Shown piece after piece: positions 50,901 through 62,227 of a stretch of DNA of 64,000 bases (positions within the stretch are counted from its first letter, which is position 1; each line of letters opens with the position of its first letter). Location: positions 30,836,148 through 30,900,147 of the forward strand of contig CM034541.1 in assembly GCA_020002185.1 (NCBI GenBank), written 5' to 3'. Source of the stretch: Paraescarpia echinospica. Lineage: Eukaryota > Annelida > Polychaeta > Sabellida > Siboglinidae. The notes below the pieces were generated by a model, which saw nothing but the letters and a program-made list of their open reading frames with translations, had not been told where the DNA came from and did not search any database. The position numbers and the translations under genes were made by a program.

Positions 50901-53900
50901 TACCCTGACAGACATCCCCACAAGCTAGTGATGGTAGTAGGCTACACTACCCTGACAGACATCCTCACAAGCTAGTGGTGGTAGTTGACTACACTACCCT
51001 GACAGACATTCTCACAAGCTAGTGATGGTAGTTGACTACACTACTCTAGCAGACATCCTCACAAGCTAGTGATGGTAGTTGACTAAGCTACCCTGACAGA
51101 CATCCTCACAAGCTAGTGACGGTAGTTGACAACACTACCCTGGCAGACATCCTCACAAGCTAGTGGTGGTAGTTGACTACACTACCCCAGGCAAACATCC
51201 TCACAAGCTAGTGGTGGTTAGTCGCTACACTACCCTGGCAGACATCCTCACAAGCTAGTGATGGTAGTTGACAACACTACCCTGGCAGACATCCTCACAA
51301 GCCAGTGGTTGTAGTTGACTACACTACCCCAGGCAAACATCCTCAGAAGCTAATAGTGGTTGGTCGCTACACTACCCTGGCAGACATCCTCACAATCTAG
51401 TAGTGGTAGTTGACAACACTATCCTGATAGACATCCTCACTAACTAGTGGTGGTAGATGATTACACTACCCTGGCAGACATCCTCAAAAGCTAGTGGTGG
51501 TAGTTGTCTACACTACCCTGGCAGACATCCTCACAAGTTAGTGGTGGTAGTTGACTACACTACGCTGACAGACATCCTCACAAGCTAGTGGCTGTAGTTG
51601 ACTACACTACCCTTACAGTCAACCTCTCAAGCTAGTGGTGGTAGTTGACTACTCTACCCTGGCAGACATCCTCTCAAGCTAGTGATGGTAGTTGACTATA
51701 CTACCTTGACAGACATCCTCACAAGCTAGTGGTTGTAGTTGACTACACTAACCTGACAGATATCCTCACAAGCTAGTGGTGGTAGTTGATTATAGTACAA
51801 TGACAGACATCCTCACAAGCTGGTGATGGTAGTTGACTACTCTACCCTGACAGACATCCTCACAAGCTAGTGGTTGTAGTTGACTACACTACCCTGGCAG
51901 ACATCCTCACAAGCTAGTGATGGTAGTTGACTACACTACTCTGAGAGACATCCTCACAAGCTAGTGATGGTAGTTGACTACACTACCCTGACAGACATCC
52001 TCACAAGCTAGTGATGGTAGTTCTCTCCACTACGCTGACAGACATCCTCACAAGCTAGTGGTGGTAGTTGACTACACTACCCTTACAGTCAACCTCACAA
52101 GCTAGTGGTGGTAGTTGACTACTCTACCCTGGCAGACATCCTCTCAAGCTAGTGGTGGTAGTTGACTATTCTACCTTGACAGACATCCTCACGAGCTAGT
52201 CGTGGTTGACTACACTAACCTGACAGACATTCTCACAAGCTAGTGGTGGTAAGTTGACTACACTACCTTGACAGACATCCTCACAAGCTAGTGGTGGTAA
52301 GTTGACTACACTACCCTGACATACATCCTCACAAGCTAATGGTAGTAGTTGACTACACTACCCTGACAGACATCCTCACAAGCTAGTGGTGGTAAGTTGA
52401 CTACACTACCCTCGCAGACATCCTCACAAGCTAGTGGTGGTAGTTGACTACACTACCCTGGCAGACATCCTCACAAGCTAGTGGTAGTAGTTCACTACAA
52501 TACCCTGACAGACATCCTCACAAGCTAGTGGTGGTAAGTTGACTACACTACCCTGGCAGACATCCCCACAAGCTAGTAGTGATAAGTTGACTACACAACC
52601 CCTGACAGACATCCTCACAAGCTAGTGGTAGTAGTTCACTACAATACCCTGACAGACATCCTCACAAGCTAGTGGTTGTAAGTTGACTACACTACCCTGA
52701 AAGACATCCTCACAAGCTAGTGGTGGTAAGTTGACTACACTACCCTGACAGATATCCTCACAAGGCAGTGGAGGTAAGTTGACTACACTACACTGACAGA
52801 CATCCTCACAAGCTAGTGGTAGTAGAAAACTACACTACCCTGGCAGACATCCCCACAAGCTAGTGGTGGTAGTTGACTACACTACCCCTGGCAGAAATCC
52901 TCACAAGCTAGTGGTGGTAGTTGATTATGGTACCATGACAGACATCCTCACCTGCTGGTGATGGTAATTGACTACTCTACCCTGACAGACATCCTCACAA
53001 GCTAGTGATGGTAGTTGACTACACTACTCTGACAGACATCTTCACAAGCTAGTGGTGGTAAGTTGACTACACTACCCTGACAGACATCCTCACAAGCTAG
53101 TGGTGGTAAGTTGACTACACTACCCTGACATACATCCTCACAAGCTAGTGGTAGTAGTTGACTACACTACCCTGACAGACATCCTCACAAGCTAGTGGTG
53201 GTAAGTTGACTACACTACCCTCGCAGACATCCTTACAAGCTAGTGGTGGTAGTTCACTACACTACCCTGGCAGACATCCTCACAACCTAGTGGTAGTAGT
53301 TCACTACAATACCCTGACAGACATCCTCACAAGCTAGTGGTGGTAAGTTGACTACACTACCCTGTCAGACATCCCCACAAGCTAGTAGTGGTAAGTTGAC
53401 TACACTACCCTGGCAGACATCCTCACAAGCTAGTGATGGTAGTTGACTACACTACTCTGACAGACATCCTCACAAGCTAGTGATGGTAATTGACTACACT
53501 ACCCTGACAGACATCCTCACAAGCTAGTGATGGTAGTTCTCTCCACTACGCTGACAGACATACTCACAAGCTAGTGGTGGTAGTTGACTACACTACCCTT
53601 ACAGTCAACCTCACAAGCTAGTGGTGGTAGTTGACTACTCTACCCTGGCAGACATCCTCTCAAGCTAGTGGTGGTAGTTGACTACAATACCCCTGACAGA
53701 CATCCTCACAAGCTAGTGGTAGTAGTTGACTACACTACACTGACAGACATCCCCACAAGCTAGTAGTGGTATGTTGACTACACTACCCCTGACAGACATC
53801 CTCACAAGCAAGTAGTAGTAGTTCACTACAATACCTTGACAGACATCCTCACAAGCTAGTGGTGGTAAGTTGACTACACTATCCTGACAGACATCATCAC

Positions 53901-56900
53901 AAGCTAGTGGTGGTAAGTTGACTACAATACACTGACGGACATCCTCACAAGCTAGTGGTGGTAAGTTGACTACACTACCCTGACAGACATCCTCACAAGC
54001 TAGTGGTGGTAGATGACTATACTACCCTGACAGACATCCTCACAAGCTAGTGGTGGTAAGTTGACTACACTACCCTGACATACATCCTCACAAGCTAGTG
54101 GTGGTAGTTGACTACACTATCCTGGCAGACATCCTCACAAGCTAGTGGTGGTAGTTGACTACACTACACTGGCAGACATCCAAACAAGCTAGTGGTGGTA
54201 GTTGACTACACTACCCTGGCAGACATCCTCACAAACTCGTGGTGGTAGTTGACTAAACTACCCTGGCAGATATACTCATAAGCTAGTGGTGGTAGTTGAC
54301 TACACTACCCTGACAGACATCCCCACAAGCTAGTGATGGTAGTAGACTACACTACCCTGACAGACATCCTCACAAGCTAGTGGTGGTAGTTGACTACACT
54401 ACCCTGACAGACATTCTCACAAGCTAGTGATGGTAGTTGACTACACTACTCTAGCAGACATCCTCACAAGCTAGTGATGGTAGTTGACTAAGCTACCCTG
54501 ACAGACATCCTCACAAGCTAGTGACGGTAGTTGACAACACTACCCTGGCAGACATCCTCACAAGCTAGTGGTGGTAGTTGACTACACTACCCCAGGCAAA
54601 CATCCTCACAAGCTAGTGGTGGTTAGTCGCTACACTACCCTGGCAGACATCCTCACAAGCTAGTGATGGTAGTTGACAACACTACCCTGGCAGACATCCT
54701 CACAAGCCAGTGGTTGTAGTTGACTACACTACCCCAGGCAAACATCCTCACAAGCTAATAGTGGTTGGTCGCTACACTACCCTGGCAGACATCCTCACAA
54801 TCTAGTAGTGGTAGTTGACAACACTACCCTGATAGACATCCTCACTAACTAGTGGTGGTAGATGATTACACTACCCTGGCAGACATCCTCAAAAGCTAGT
54901 GGTGGTAGTTGTCTACACTACCCTGGCAGACATCCTCACAAGTTAGTGGTGGTAGTTGACTACACTACGCTGACAGACATCCTCACAAGCTAGTGGCTGT
55001 AGTTGACTACACTACCCTTACAGTCAACCTCTCAAGCTAGTGGTGGTAGTTGACTACTCTACCCTGGCAGACATCCTCTCAAGCTAGTGATGGTAGTTGA
55101 CTATACTACCTTGACAGACATCCTCACAAGCTAGTGGTTGTAGTTGACTACACTAACCTGACAGATATCCTCACAAGCTAGTGGTGGTAGTTGATTATAG
55201 TACAATGACAGACATCCTCACAAGCTGGTGATGGTAGTTGACTACTCTACCCTGACAGACATCCTCACAAGCTAGTGGTTGTAGTTGACTACACTACCCT
55301 GGCAGACATCCTCACAAGCTAGTGATGGTAGTTGACTACACTACTCTGAGAGACATCCTCACAAGCTAGTGATGGTAGTTGACTACACTACCCTGACAGA
55401 CATCCTCACAAGCTAGTGATGGTAGTTCTCTCCACTACGCTGACAGACATCCTCACAAGCTAGTGGTGGTAGTTGACTACACTACCCTTACAGTCAACCT
55501 CACAAGCTAGTGGTGGTAGTTGACTACTCTACCCTGGCAGACATCCTCTCAAGCTAGTGGTGGTAGTTGACTATTCTACCTTGACAGACATCCTCACGAG
55601 CTAGTCGTGGTTGACTACACTAACCTGACAGACATTCTCACAAGCTAGTGGTGGTAAGTTGACTACACTACCTTGACAGACATCCTCACAAGCTAGTGGT
55701 GGTAAGTTGACTACACTACCCTGACATACATCCTCACAAGCTAATGGTAGTAGTTGACTACACTACCCTGACAGACATCCTCACAAGCTAGTGGTGGTAA
55801 GTTGACTACACTACCCTCGCAGACATCCTCACAAGCTAGTGGTGGTAGTTGACTACACTACCCTGGCAGACATCCTCACAAGCTAGTGGTAGTAGTTCAC
55901 TACAATACCCTGACAGACATCCTCACAAGCTAGTGGTGGTAAGTTGACTACACTACCCTGGCAGACATCCCCACAAGCTAGTAGTGATAAGTTGACTACA
56001 GAACCCCTGACAGACATCCTCACAAGCTAGTGGTAGTAGTTCACTACAATACCCTGACAGACATCCTCACAAGCTAGTGGTTGTAAGTTGACTACACTAC
56101 CCTGAAAGACATCCTCACAAGCTAGTGGTGGTAAGTTGACTACACTACCCTGACAGATATCCTCACAAGGCAGTGGAGGTAAGTTGACTACACTACACTG
56201 ACAGACATCCTCACAAGCTAGTGGTAGTAGAAAACTACACTACCCTGGCAGACATCCCCACAAGCTAGTGGTGGTAGTTGACTACACTACCCCTGGCAGA
56301 AATCCTCACAAGCTAGTGGTGGTAGTTGATTATGGTACCATGACAGACATCCTCACCTGCTGGTGATGGTAGTTGACTACTCTACCCTGACAGACATCCT
56401 CACAAGCTAGTGATGGTAGTTGACTACACTACTCTGACAGACATCTTCACAAGCTAGTGGTGGTAAGTTGACTACACTACCCTGACAGACATCCTCACAA
56501 GCTAGTGGTGGTAAGTTGACTACACTACCCTGACATACATCCTCACAAGCTAGTGGTAGTAGTTGACTACACTACCCTGACAGACATCCTCACAAGCTAG
56601 TGGTGGTAAGTTGACTACACTACCCTCGCAGACATCCTTACAAGCTAGTGGTGGTAGTTCACTACACTACCCTGGCAGACATCCTCACAACCTAGTGGTA
56701 GTAGTTCACTACAATACCCTGACAGACATCCTCACAAGCTAGTGGTGGTAAGTTGACTACACTACCCTGTCAGACATCCCCACAAGCTAGTAGTGGTAAG
56801 TTGACTACACTACCCTGGCAGACATCCTCACAAGCTAGAGATGGTAGTTGACTACACTACTCTGACAGACATCCTCACAAGCTAGTGATGGTAATTGACT

Positions 56901-59177
56901 ACACTACCCTGACAGACATCCTCACAAGCTAGTGATGGTAGTTCTCTCCACTACGCTGACAGACATACTCACAAGCTAGTGGTGGTAGTTGACTACACTA
57001 CCCTTACAGTCAACCTCACAAGCTAGTGGTGGTAGTTGACTACTCTACCCTGGCAGACATCCTCTCAAGCTAGTGGTGGTAGTTGACTATACTACCTTGA
57101 CAGACATCCTCACGAGCTAGTCGTGGTTGACTACACTAACCTGACAGACATTCTCACAAGCTACTGGTGGTAAGTTGACTACACTACCCTGACAGACATC
57201 CTCACAAGCTAGTGGTGGTAAGTTGACTACACTGCCCTGACATACATCCTCACAAGCTAGTGGTAGTAGTTGACTACACTACCCTGACAGACATCCTCAC
57301 AAGCTAGTTGTGGTAAGTTGACTACACTACCCTCGCAGACATCCTCACAAGCTAGTGGTGGTAGTTGACTACACTACCCTGGCAGACATCCTCACAAGCT
57401 AGTGGTAGTAGTTCACTACAATACCCTGACAGACATCCTCACAAGCTAGTGGTGGTAAGTTGACTACACTACCCTGGCAGATATCCTCACAAGCTAGTAG
57501 TGGTAAGTTGACTACACAACCCCTGACAGACACCCTCACAAGCTAGTGGTAGTAGTTCACTACAATACCCTGACAGACATCCTCACAACCTAGTGGTGGT
57601 AAGTTGACTACACTACCCTGACAGACATCCTCACAAGCTAGTGGTGGTAAGTTGACTACATTACACTGACAGACATCCTCACAAACTAGTGGTAGTAGTT
57701 AACTACACTACCCTGGCAGACATCCCCACAAGCTAGTGGTGGTAGTTGACTACACTACCCCTGGCAGAAATCCTCACAAGCTAGTGGTGGTAGTTGACTA
57801 TAGTACCATGACAGACATCCTCACAAGCTGGTGATGGTAGTTGACTACCCTACCCTGACAGACATCCTCACAAGCTAGTGGTTGTAGTTGAATACACTAC
57901 CCTGGCAGACATCCTCACAAGCTAGTGATGGTAGTTGACTACACTACTCTGACAGACATCCTCACAAGCTAGTGATGGTGGTTGACTACACTACCCTGAC
58001 AGACATCCTCACAAGCTAGTGATGGTAGTTGTCTCCACTACGCTGACAGACATCCTCACAAGCTAGTGGTGGTAGTTGACTACACTAACCTTACAGTCAA
58101 CCTCACACGCTAATGGTGGTAGTTGACTACTCTACCCTGGCAGACGTCCTCTCAAGCTAGTGGTGGTAGTTGACTATACTACCTTGACAGACATCCTCAC
58201 GAGCTAGTCGTGGTTGACTACACTAACCTGACAGACATCCTCACAAGCTAGTGGTGGTAAGTTGACTACACTACCCTGACAGACATCCTCACAAGCTAGT
58301 GGTCGTAAGTTGACTACACTACCCTGACATACATCCTCACAAGCTAGTGGTAGTAGTTGACTACACTACCCTGACAGACATCCTCACAAGCTAGTTATGG
58401 TAAGTTGACTACACTACCCTCGCAGACATCCTCACAAGCTAGTGGTGGTAGTTCACTACACTACCCTGGCAGACATCCTCACAAGCTAGTGGTAGTAGTT
58501 CACTACAATACCCTGACAGACATCCTCACAAGCTAGTGGTGGTAAGTTGACTACACTACCCTGGCAGACATCCCCACAAGCTAGTAGTGGTAAGTTGAAT
58601 ACACAACCCCTGACAGACATCCTCACAAGCTAGTGGTAGTAGTTCACTACAATACCCTGACAGACATCCTCACAAGCTAGTGGTGGTAAGTTGACTACAC
58701 TACCCTGACAGACATCCTCACAAGCTAATGGTGGTAAGTTGACTACGCTACCCTGACAGACATCCTCACAAGCTAGTGGAGGTAAGTTGACTACACTACA
58801 CTGACAGACATCCTCACAAGCTAGTGGTAGTAGTTAACTACACTACCCTGGCAGACATCCTCACAAGGTAGTGGTGGTAAGTTGACTACACTACCCTGAC
58901 AGACATCCTCACAAGCTAGTGGTGGTAGTTGAGTACACTATCCTGGCAGACATCCTCACAATCTAGTGGTGGTAGTTGACTTCACTACCCTGGCAGACAT
59001 CCCCACAAGCTAGTGGTGGTAGTTGACTACACTACCCTGGCAGACATCCTCACAAGCTAGTGGTGGTAGTTGACTACACTATCCTGAAAGACATCCTCAC
59101 AAGCTAGTGATCGTAGTACACTACACTACCCTGACAGACATCCTCACAAGCTAGTGGTGGTAGTTGACTACATTACG
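47877..59177 (+). repeat. 47-bp satellite array A7 (11.3 kb)
   Basis: About 240 monomers, sense strand plus, from P copy 5 to the right TIR. It is richer than A2 in GTAAGTTG and AGTAGTTCACTACAATACC variants and has no foldback/P-fragment boundaries, so it amplified separately from A2. It contains a ~3.4-kb tandem duplication (50.3-57.1 kb). Confidence 0.96.
50322..57081 (+). repeat. ~3.4-kb tandem duplication inside array A7
   Basis: Distinctive variants recur 3,405 bp apart: ACATCCAAACAAGC at 50771/54176, GATTATAGTACAATGAC at 51788/55193 and TTGATTATGGTACCATGAC at 52921/56326. Near the start the offset is 3,357 because copy B has one extra 48-bp monomer (near 53871). The copies are nearly identical, so the event is recent. 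Edges are approximate. Confidence 0.88.
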
Positions 59178-59209
59178 GTAAGCCTGCTGTATTGTGGTTT
59201 ATTTCATAG

Positions 59210-59525
59210 AGAGATACAACTGCCTACAAGAACGGCCCTGTCAGCAGCAGCAGCACCAGCAACAAAGCCGGTATGCTCGGTCGCCCCCATATCACGGAGT
59301 GAACCCCCTCGCCCAATCACTCCACCACCACCTATCAGCCACGACGCCGATGACTTCGATGACGACACCAGCTTGGTGTCTTCGTTCTTAAGAAGAGGAA
59401 GCAATGGATCGTGGTACACGCCTACCCCACCGACCGAACTATATACGCGACGCGGATTTCACGCGCCGATCCCCTATAGGGCGGGCGTTGGACGCGCGCG
59501 GACATATCACGGAACGCCACCGTGA
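59210..59525 (+). pseudogene. Module P exon, copy 6 (right TIR, reads toward the tip)
   Basis: It follows TTTATTTCATAG (ending 59209). It encodes EIQLPTRTALSAAAAPATKP, CSVAPISRSEPPRP, a short Pro run, the acidic block with SLVSSFLRRGSNGSW, YTPTPPTELYTRRGF and a basic tail ending HGTPP and a stop, as in copy 1. Against internal copy 2, several changes are silent in this frame (GCC/GCT Ala, TTG/CTC Leu) or mild (Glu/Asp), others are S/P and T/I, and length changes are multiples of three, which favours this frame over the overlapping Gln-rich and minus-strand frames. The remnant intron is too short to splice normally. Confidence 0.5.
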
Positions 59526-59933
59526 TTCTTAAGCAAACATGGACATTCTAGCAGTCTATAATAAATACTCTCTCTACTACTCCCGCTTCCACTTGTCTGT
59601 ATCCACTGCGTAAACACCCTACGTACAGCGCTACCAACCTATACGGGAGCCGCTGAACGTTAGCGTATTTATGCATTGGTTTCGTTTTGATCGCACCATT
59701 AGATTTATTTATTTAAACGCATTGATGCATTGGTTTCGTTTTGATCGCACCGCTAGATTTAAAACGCACAGCAAATTCCGTCTCACCGCTAGCCAGCTAT
59801 GCTGCCGCGCCGGGGTCATTGTTCATGCCAGCTGCAGCGCCGGTCGCTTATCGTACTGCTGCTAACATAGGGTACAGCGGGGCATCCTCATAGGGCTGAC
59901 GGGGGAAGTCTGCACACAGTGGTTTTATCGCGG

Positions 59934-59940
59934 TTATATA
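59934..59940 (-). promoter_or_regulatory. Inward-facing TATA box in right TIR
   Basis: TTATATA on the + strand, which is TATATAA reading inward on minus; mirror of 10197-10203. Confidence 0.4.
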
Positions 59941-60246
59941 GACGCGTCATATATTGCTTAGGTCAGCACGCGCTAGGTACGGCGTTGATCGCTAGGGGAC
60001 AAACTAAAATGATATCTGCGCTCACCGCTAGGTGGCACATCAAATGTACTTAGAGGGGGTAATCCATCACGTTTTTTATAAGTAGGTTGCCGAAAACGTT
60101 TAGTGTCAAAAAATCCTTTGATCTTTTTTTATAAGTAGGTTGCCGAAAACGCTTAGGTGTAATTAAAACGTTTATTATTAGTAAAGTTTTGCCCAAAGGT
60201 CACCAAAGGTGTCGTGCACGGGCGCGAACAGCACCTCTATACTACT

Positions 60247-60252
60247 TACGTT
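60247..60252 (+). repeat. Right target-site duplication, TACGTT
   Basis: A perfect copy of 9885-9890 directly after the right TIR tip. Confidence 0.88.
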
Positions 60253-60361
60253 TTAACAATTTTTTTAATTTTGTTTTACTGTGTAATTTACTCCATGTTG
60301 TCCTCGACAAAATCCCTAGGGGTTTCCAGACGAACTCCTTAGTTGCACGTGTTGCCTTCTG

Positions 60362-60520
60362 AAAGTTTCTCATTGACGGCAGTGTGATACGCGTAGGAGA
60401 TATTACGATTACTGCCTCAAGATGTGTTCGTAACCTAGGTGTCGTTATAGATCGCCACCTCGATTTTAAGAAGCAAGTTTCAAGCATCGTCAGTGTGTGC
60501 TCATTTCACATGCGTCATAT
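60362..60520 (+). mobile_element. LINE reverse-transcriptase C-terminal fragment, interrupted
   Basis: The plus frame reads SVIRVGDITITASRCVRNLG followed by VVIDRHLDFKKQVSSI and SVCSFHMRHI. This is the 'xxNLGVxxDxxLxFxxHI' block that follows the FADD motif in CR1/jockey/L2-type reverse transcriptases. The frame stops where an antisense CR1-like element begins at 60521, so it was split by that insertion. The family differs from the other LINEs in the window. 60253-60361 is not recognised. Confidence 0.65.
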
Positions 60521-61362
60521 TTAACAAGATTTAACAAGATTACCACTCAGAGAATTAACTCTAGGTGGCAGATGGACAAGGAAGCCCTTTCGCTTATCGA
60601 GAGTCCAACCCGTTTATCTATGTGTATCCCGCCCTTCTGAGACATGTGTCGATTTTATTTTTAAACATATTCACGCTACTAGCACCCACACAATCAGCAG
60701 ATAATCTGTTCCATTCATTTACAGTCCTTTGTAAAAATTATAACTTTTTATATCTAATCTACACTGCTCCTTTGCTAATGTAAGTTTATGTCCCCTAGTC
60801 CTTCTATCTTTTTTAACAGAGACAAAAATATTTCTATCAATATTTTCATAACCATTAATTATTTTAAACATTTCTATCTGATCTCCTCTCAATCTCTTGG
60901 TATCTAGTGTTGTTAAACCACATTCTTTCAGGCGAATTTCATAACTAACTTCCCTCAGTTTTGGTATAATTTTAGCCGCTCTCCTCTGTACTCTTTCTAG
61001 CATATCTATGTCCTTCTTGCGATATGGCCTCCACGCTTGTATACAATATTCTAAATGAGGCCTCACTATTGTTTTGTACAGCGGTATTATTAGTTACTTT
61101 TCCTTATACGCTATATTTCACCTAATTAATCCAAGGATTTGATTTCCCTTTGAAGCTGCAATTCCGTACTGCTCTGAAATCTTCATATCAGCACTAATGG
61201 TTAACCCTAAGTCCTTTTCTTTTACAGTAGTACTTAGCACAGTACCCCCCATTGTATATTCTACATCTTCGTTCCCATGTCCTGTGTGGAGGCATTTACA
61301 TTTTCCAAAATTGAACAGCATTTGCCACTTTTCAGACCATTTGATCAACCTGTCAAGTCCAT
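60521..61362 (-). mobile_element. CR1-like LINE fragment, antisense
   Basis: On minus, from 61362 down: KWSEKWQMLFNFGKCKCLHTG and the KEKDLGLTISADMKISEQ region (61118-61348), a frameshift, then a frame at 61066-60719 with LEYCIQAWRPYRKKDIDMLE, RVQRRAAKIIPKL, LTTLDTKRLRGDQIEMFKI and TRGHKLTLAKEQCRLDI. The 3' UTR (about 60640-60521) ends in two inverted ttgttaaat tail units. It is the same family as 2395-3121 and 6726-7955, truncated before the catalytic RT core. This copy has fewer disruptions than the other two. Confidence 0.88.
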
Positions 61363-61435
61363 CTTAGTAGTAATAGAGGTGGTGTACCGCGCGCAACTTG
61401 AGTGAGGCAAGAGCAAGAGCAAAGTACCCGGATGT

Positions 61436-61485
61436 AGGTCAAGGTCAAATGACCCGGACGCAGGTCAAGGTCAAAATCAAGGTCA
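61436..61485 (+). promoter_or_regulatory. Cluster of nuclear-receptor-like half-sites
   Basis: AGGTCAAGGTCA occurs at 61436-61447 and 61462-61473, and TCAAGGTCA at 61477-61485, with an inverse TGACCC at 61450. AGGTCA is the core half-site and TCAAGGTCA the extended monomer site used by ERR/SF-1-type receptors. The sites also belong to a local repeat, so function is unproven. Confidence 0.35.
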
Positions 61486-61487
61486 CG

Positions 61488-61935
61488 TAGCGCCCCTGGC
61501 GGATAGTTGGTGAACTAAAATAATGTCCCGCCGAAAACAAAAAAGCGCCCCTGGCGGATAGTCGGTGAACTAAAACAGCTCCACCTTTTTGGAACTAAAA
61601 TGGGTTGACCCGCAGCGCCCCTAGCGGAATTTTTTGGGACGAACTATGCAAGTGGTGCCACCCGACGGACACGTTGTAAACTAAATGTTCGAGTACTGCC
61701 CAATTTCGTGCGTCTTGACTTGACAATTAGCGCCCCTGGCGGATTTTTTTGAACTAAATTTTCCCTGGCGGATAGGTCGTGAACTACAAGTGGTGCCACC
61801 TGGCGGATAAGTTGTGAAGTAAATGTTCGAGTACTGCAAATATTCGTGTCTCTTGCACGCTTGCGTGCAATAGAGCCCCCTGACGGCTACATCATGAGCC
61901 ACAAACATCATCCCCTAGTGGACAAGTAGTGAACC
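61488..61935 (+). repeat. Degenerate interspersed/tandem repeats with a GCGCCCCTGGCGG core
   Basis: At least five diverged units (61489, 61549, 61614, 61730, 61870), each a GCGCCCCTGGCGGAT-like core followed by a (T/G)TGAACTAAA-like segment, plus GTGGTGCCACC(T/C)G(G/A)CGGA variants at about 61653 and 61792. A longer ~125-bp unit (TAAATGTTCGAGTACTGC) is present twice (61682, 61821). Confidence 0.75.
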
Positions 61936-62012
61936 CCATGTTAAAGCATAGAGAATTTTCCCCATGTTAAAGCATAGGGAATTTATACCATGTTAAAGCA
62001 TAGGGATTTCAT
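61936..62012 (+). repeat. 26-bp tandem repeat, three copies
   Basis: CCATGTTAAAGCATAG(A/G)G followed by AATTT starts at 61936, 61962 and 61988. Confidence 0.92.
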
Positions 62013-62130
62013 CATCAACTGAAAGCACCCCTGTTAGATAAGTTGTGAACTAAATAACTACTCTGCAGTCCGCGCTTGTGTACATTCTACTCAGCAGTCC
62101 GTGCTTTTGGATTTTATACTCTACAATCTG

Positions 62131-62207
62131 TGATCTTTCGGCACGCCCACGTGATCTTTATGGTATGTGGACTGGTTATAAAAGGCCTGCGTCTGCTTAT
62201 GTGGTCA
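62131..62207 (+). promoter_or_regulatory. Promoter of cluster gene 1: CACGTG, TATA, Inr
   Basis: CACGTG at 62148-62153, TATAAAA at 62177-62183 and an initiator-like TCATTA with its A at 62207, 30 bp after the TATA start. The 24 bases 62131-62154 are repeated exactly at 63358-63381 upstream of gene 3. Predicted 5' UTR about 21 bases. Confidence 0.65.
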
Positions 62208-62227
62208 TTATAGCTTACATCTTGAAA

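Larger units (their letters stand above)
9891..60246. mobile_element. 50.4-kb Polinton/Maverick-like TIR element filled with 47-bp satellite
   Basis: The ends are inverted copies: the left reads AGTAGTATAGAGGTGCTGTT inward and the right ends with its exact reverse complement, and homology continues for about 1.06 kb. TACGTT flanks both ends directly. Long TIRs, a 5'-AG tip and a 6-bp duplication together are the published boundary signature of Polintons; hAT (8 bp), piggyBac (TTAA), Tc/pogo (TA) and CACTA (3 bp) do not fit. The usual 15-20 kb of Polinton genes is absent: no polymerase B, retroviral-type integrase, ATPase, protease or capsid frame is visible. The interior is seven arrays of one 47-bp satellite with six copies of module P and two of module M. 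It is therefore non-autonomous at best. The presence of a TSD implies the whole unit, or a smaller ancestor that later expanded, was inserted as one piece. Element boundaries are firm; family membership is an inference from the ends only. Confidence 0.8.
59178..60246 (-). repeat. Right terminal inverted repeat
   Basis: Mirror of 9891-11057. Its inner end retains GTAAGCCTGCT next to the satellite but has lost about 90 bp found in the left copy, leaving only 32 bp (59178-59209) between the donor and acceptor motifs of P copy 6. It ends CTCTATACTACT at 60246. Confidence 0.92.

Noticed and set aside
11058..59177. CRISPR array, because of regularly spaced short repeats
   Set aside because: There are no unique spacers between repeats: the 47-bp units are contiguous. 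The surroundings are eukaryotic and no cas-like gene is present.
9891..60246. Centromere as the explanation for the satellite
   Set aside because: The array is bounded by transposon-type inverted repeats with a target duplication, is only ~45 kb and contains gene-like modules. Centromeric function cannot be excluded elsewhere but is not supported here.
60242..60487. Minus-strand Lys/Arg-rich frame spanning the right TIR tip
   Set aside because: It is antisense to a recognisable LINE RT frame and crosses the element boundary.
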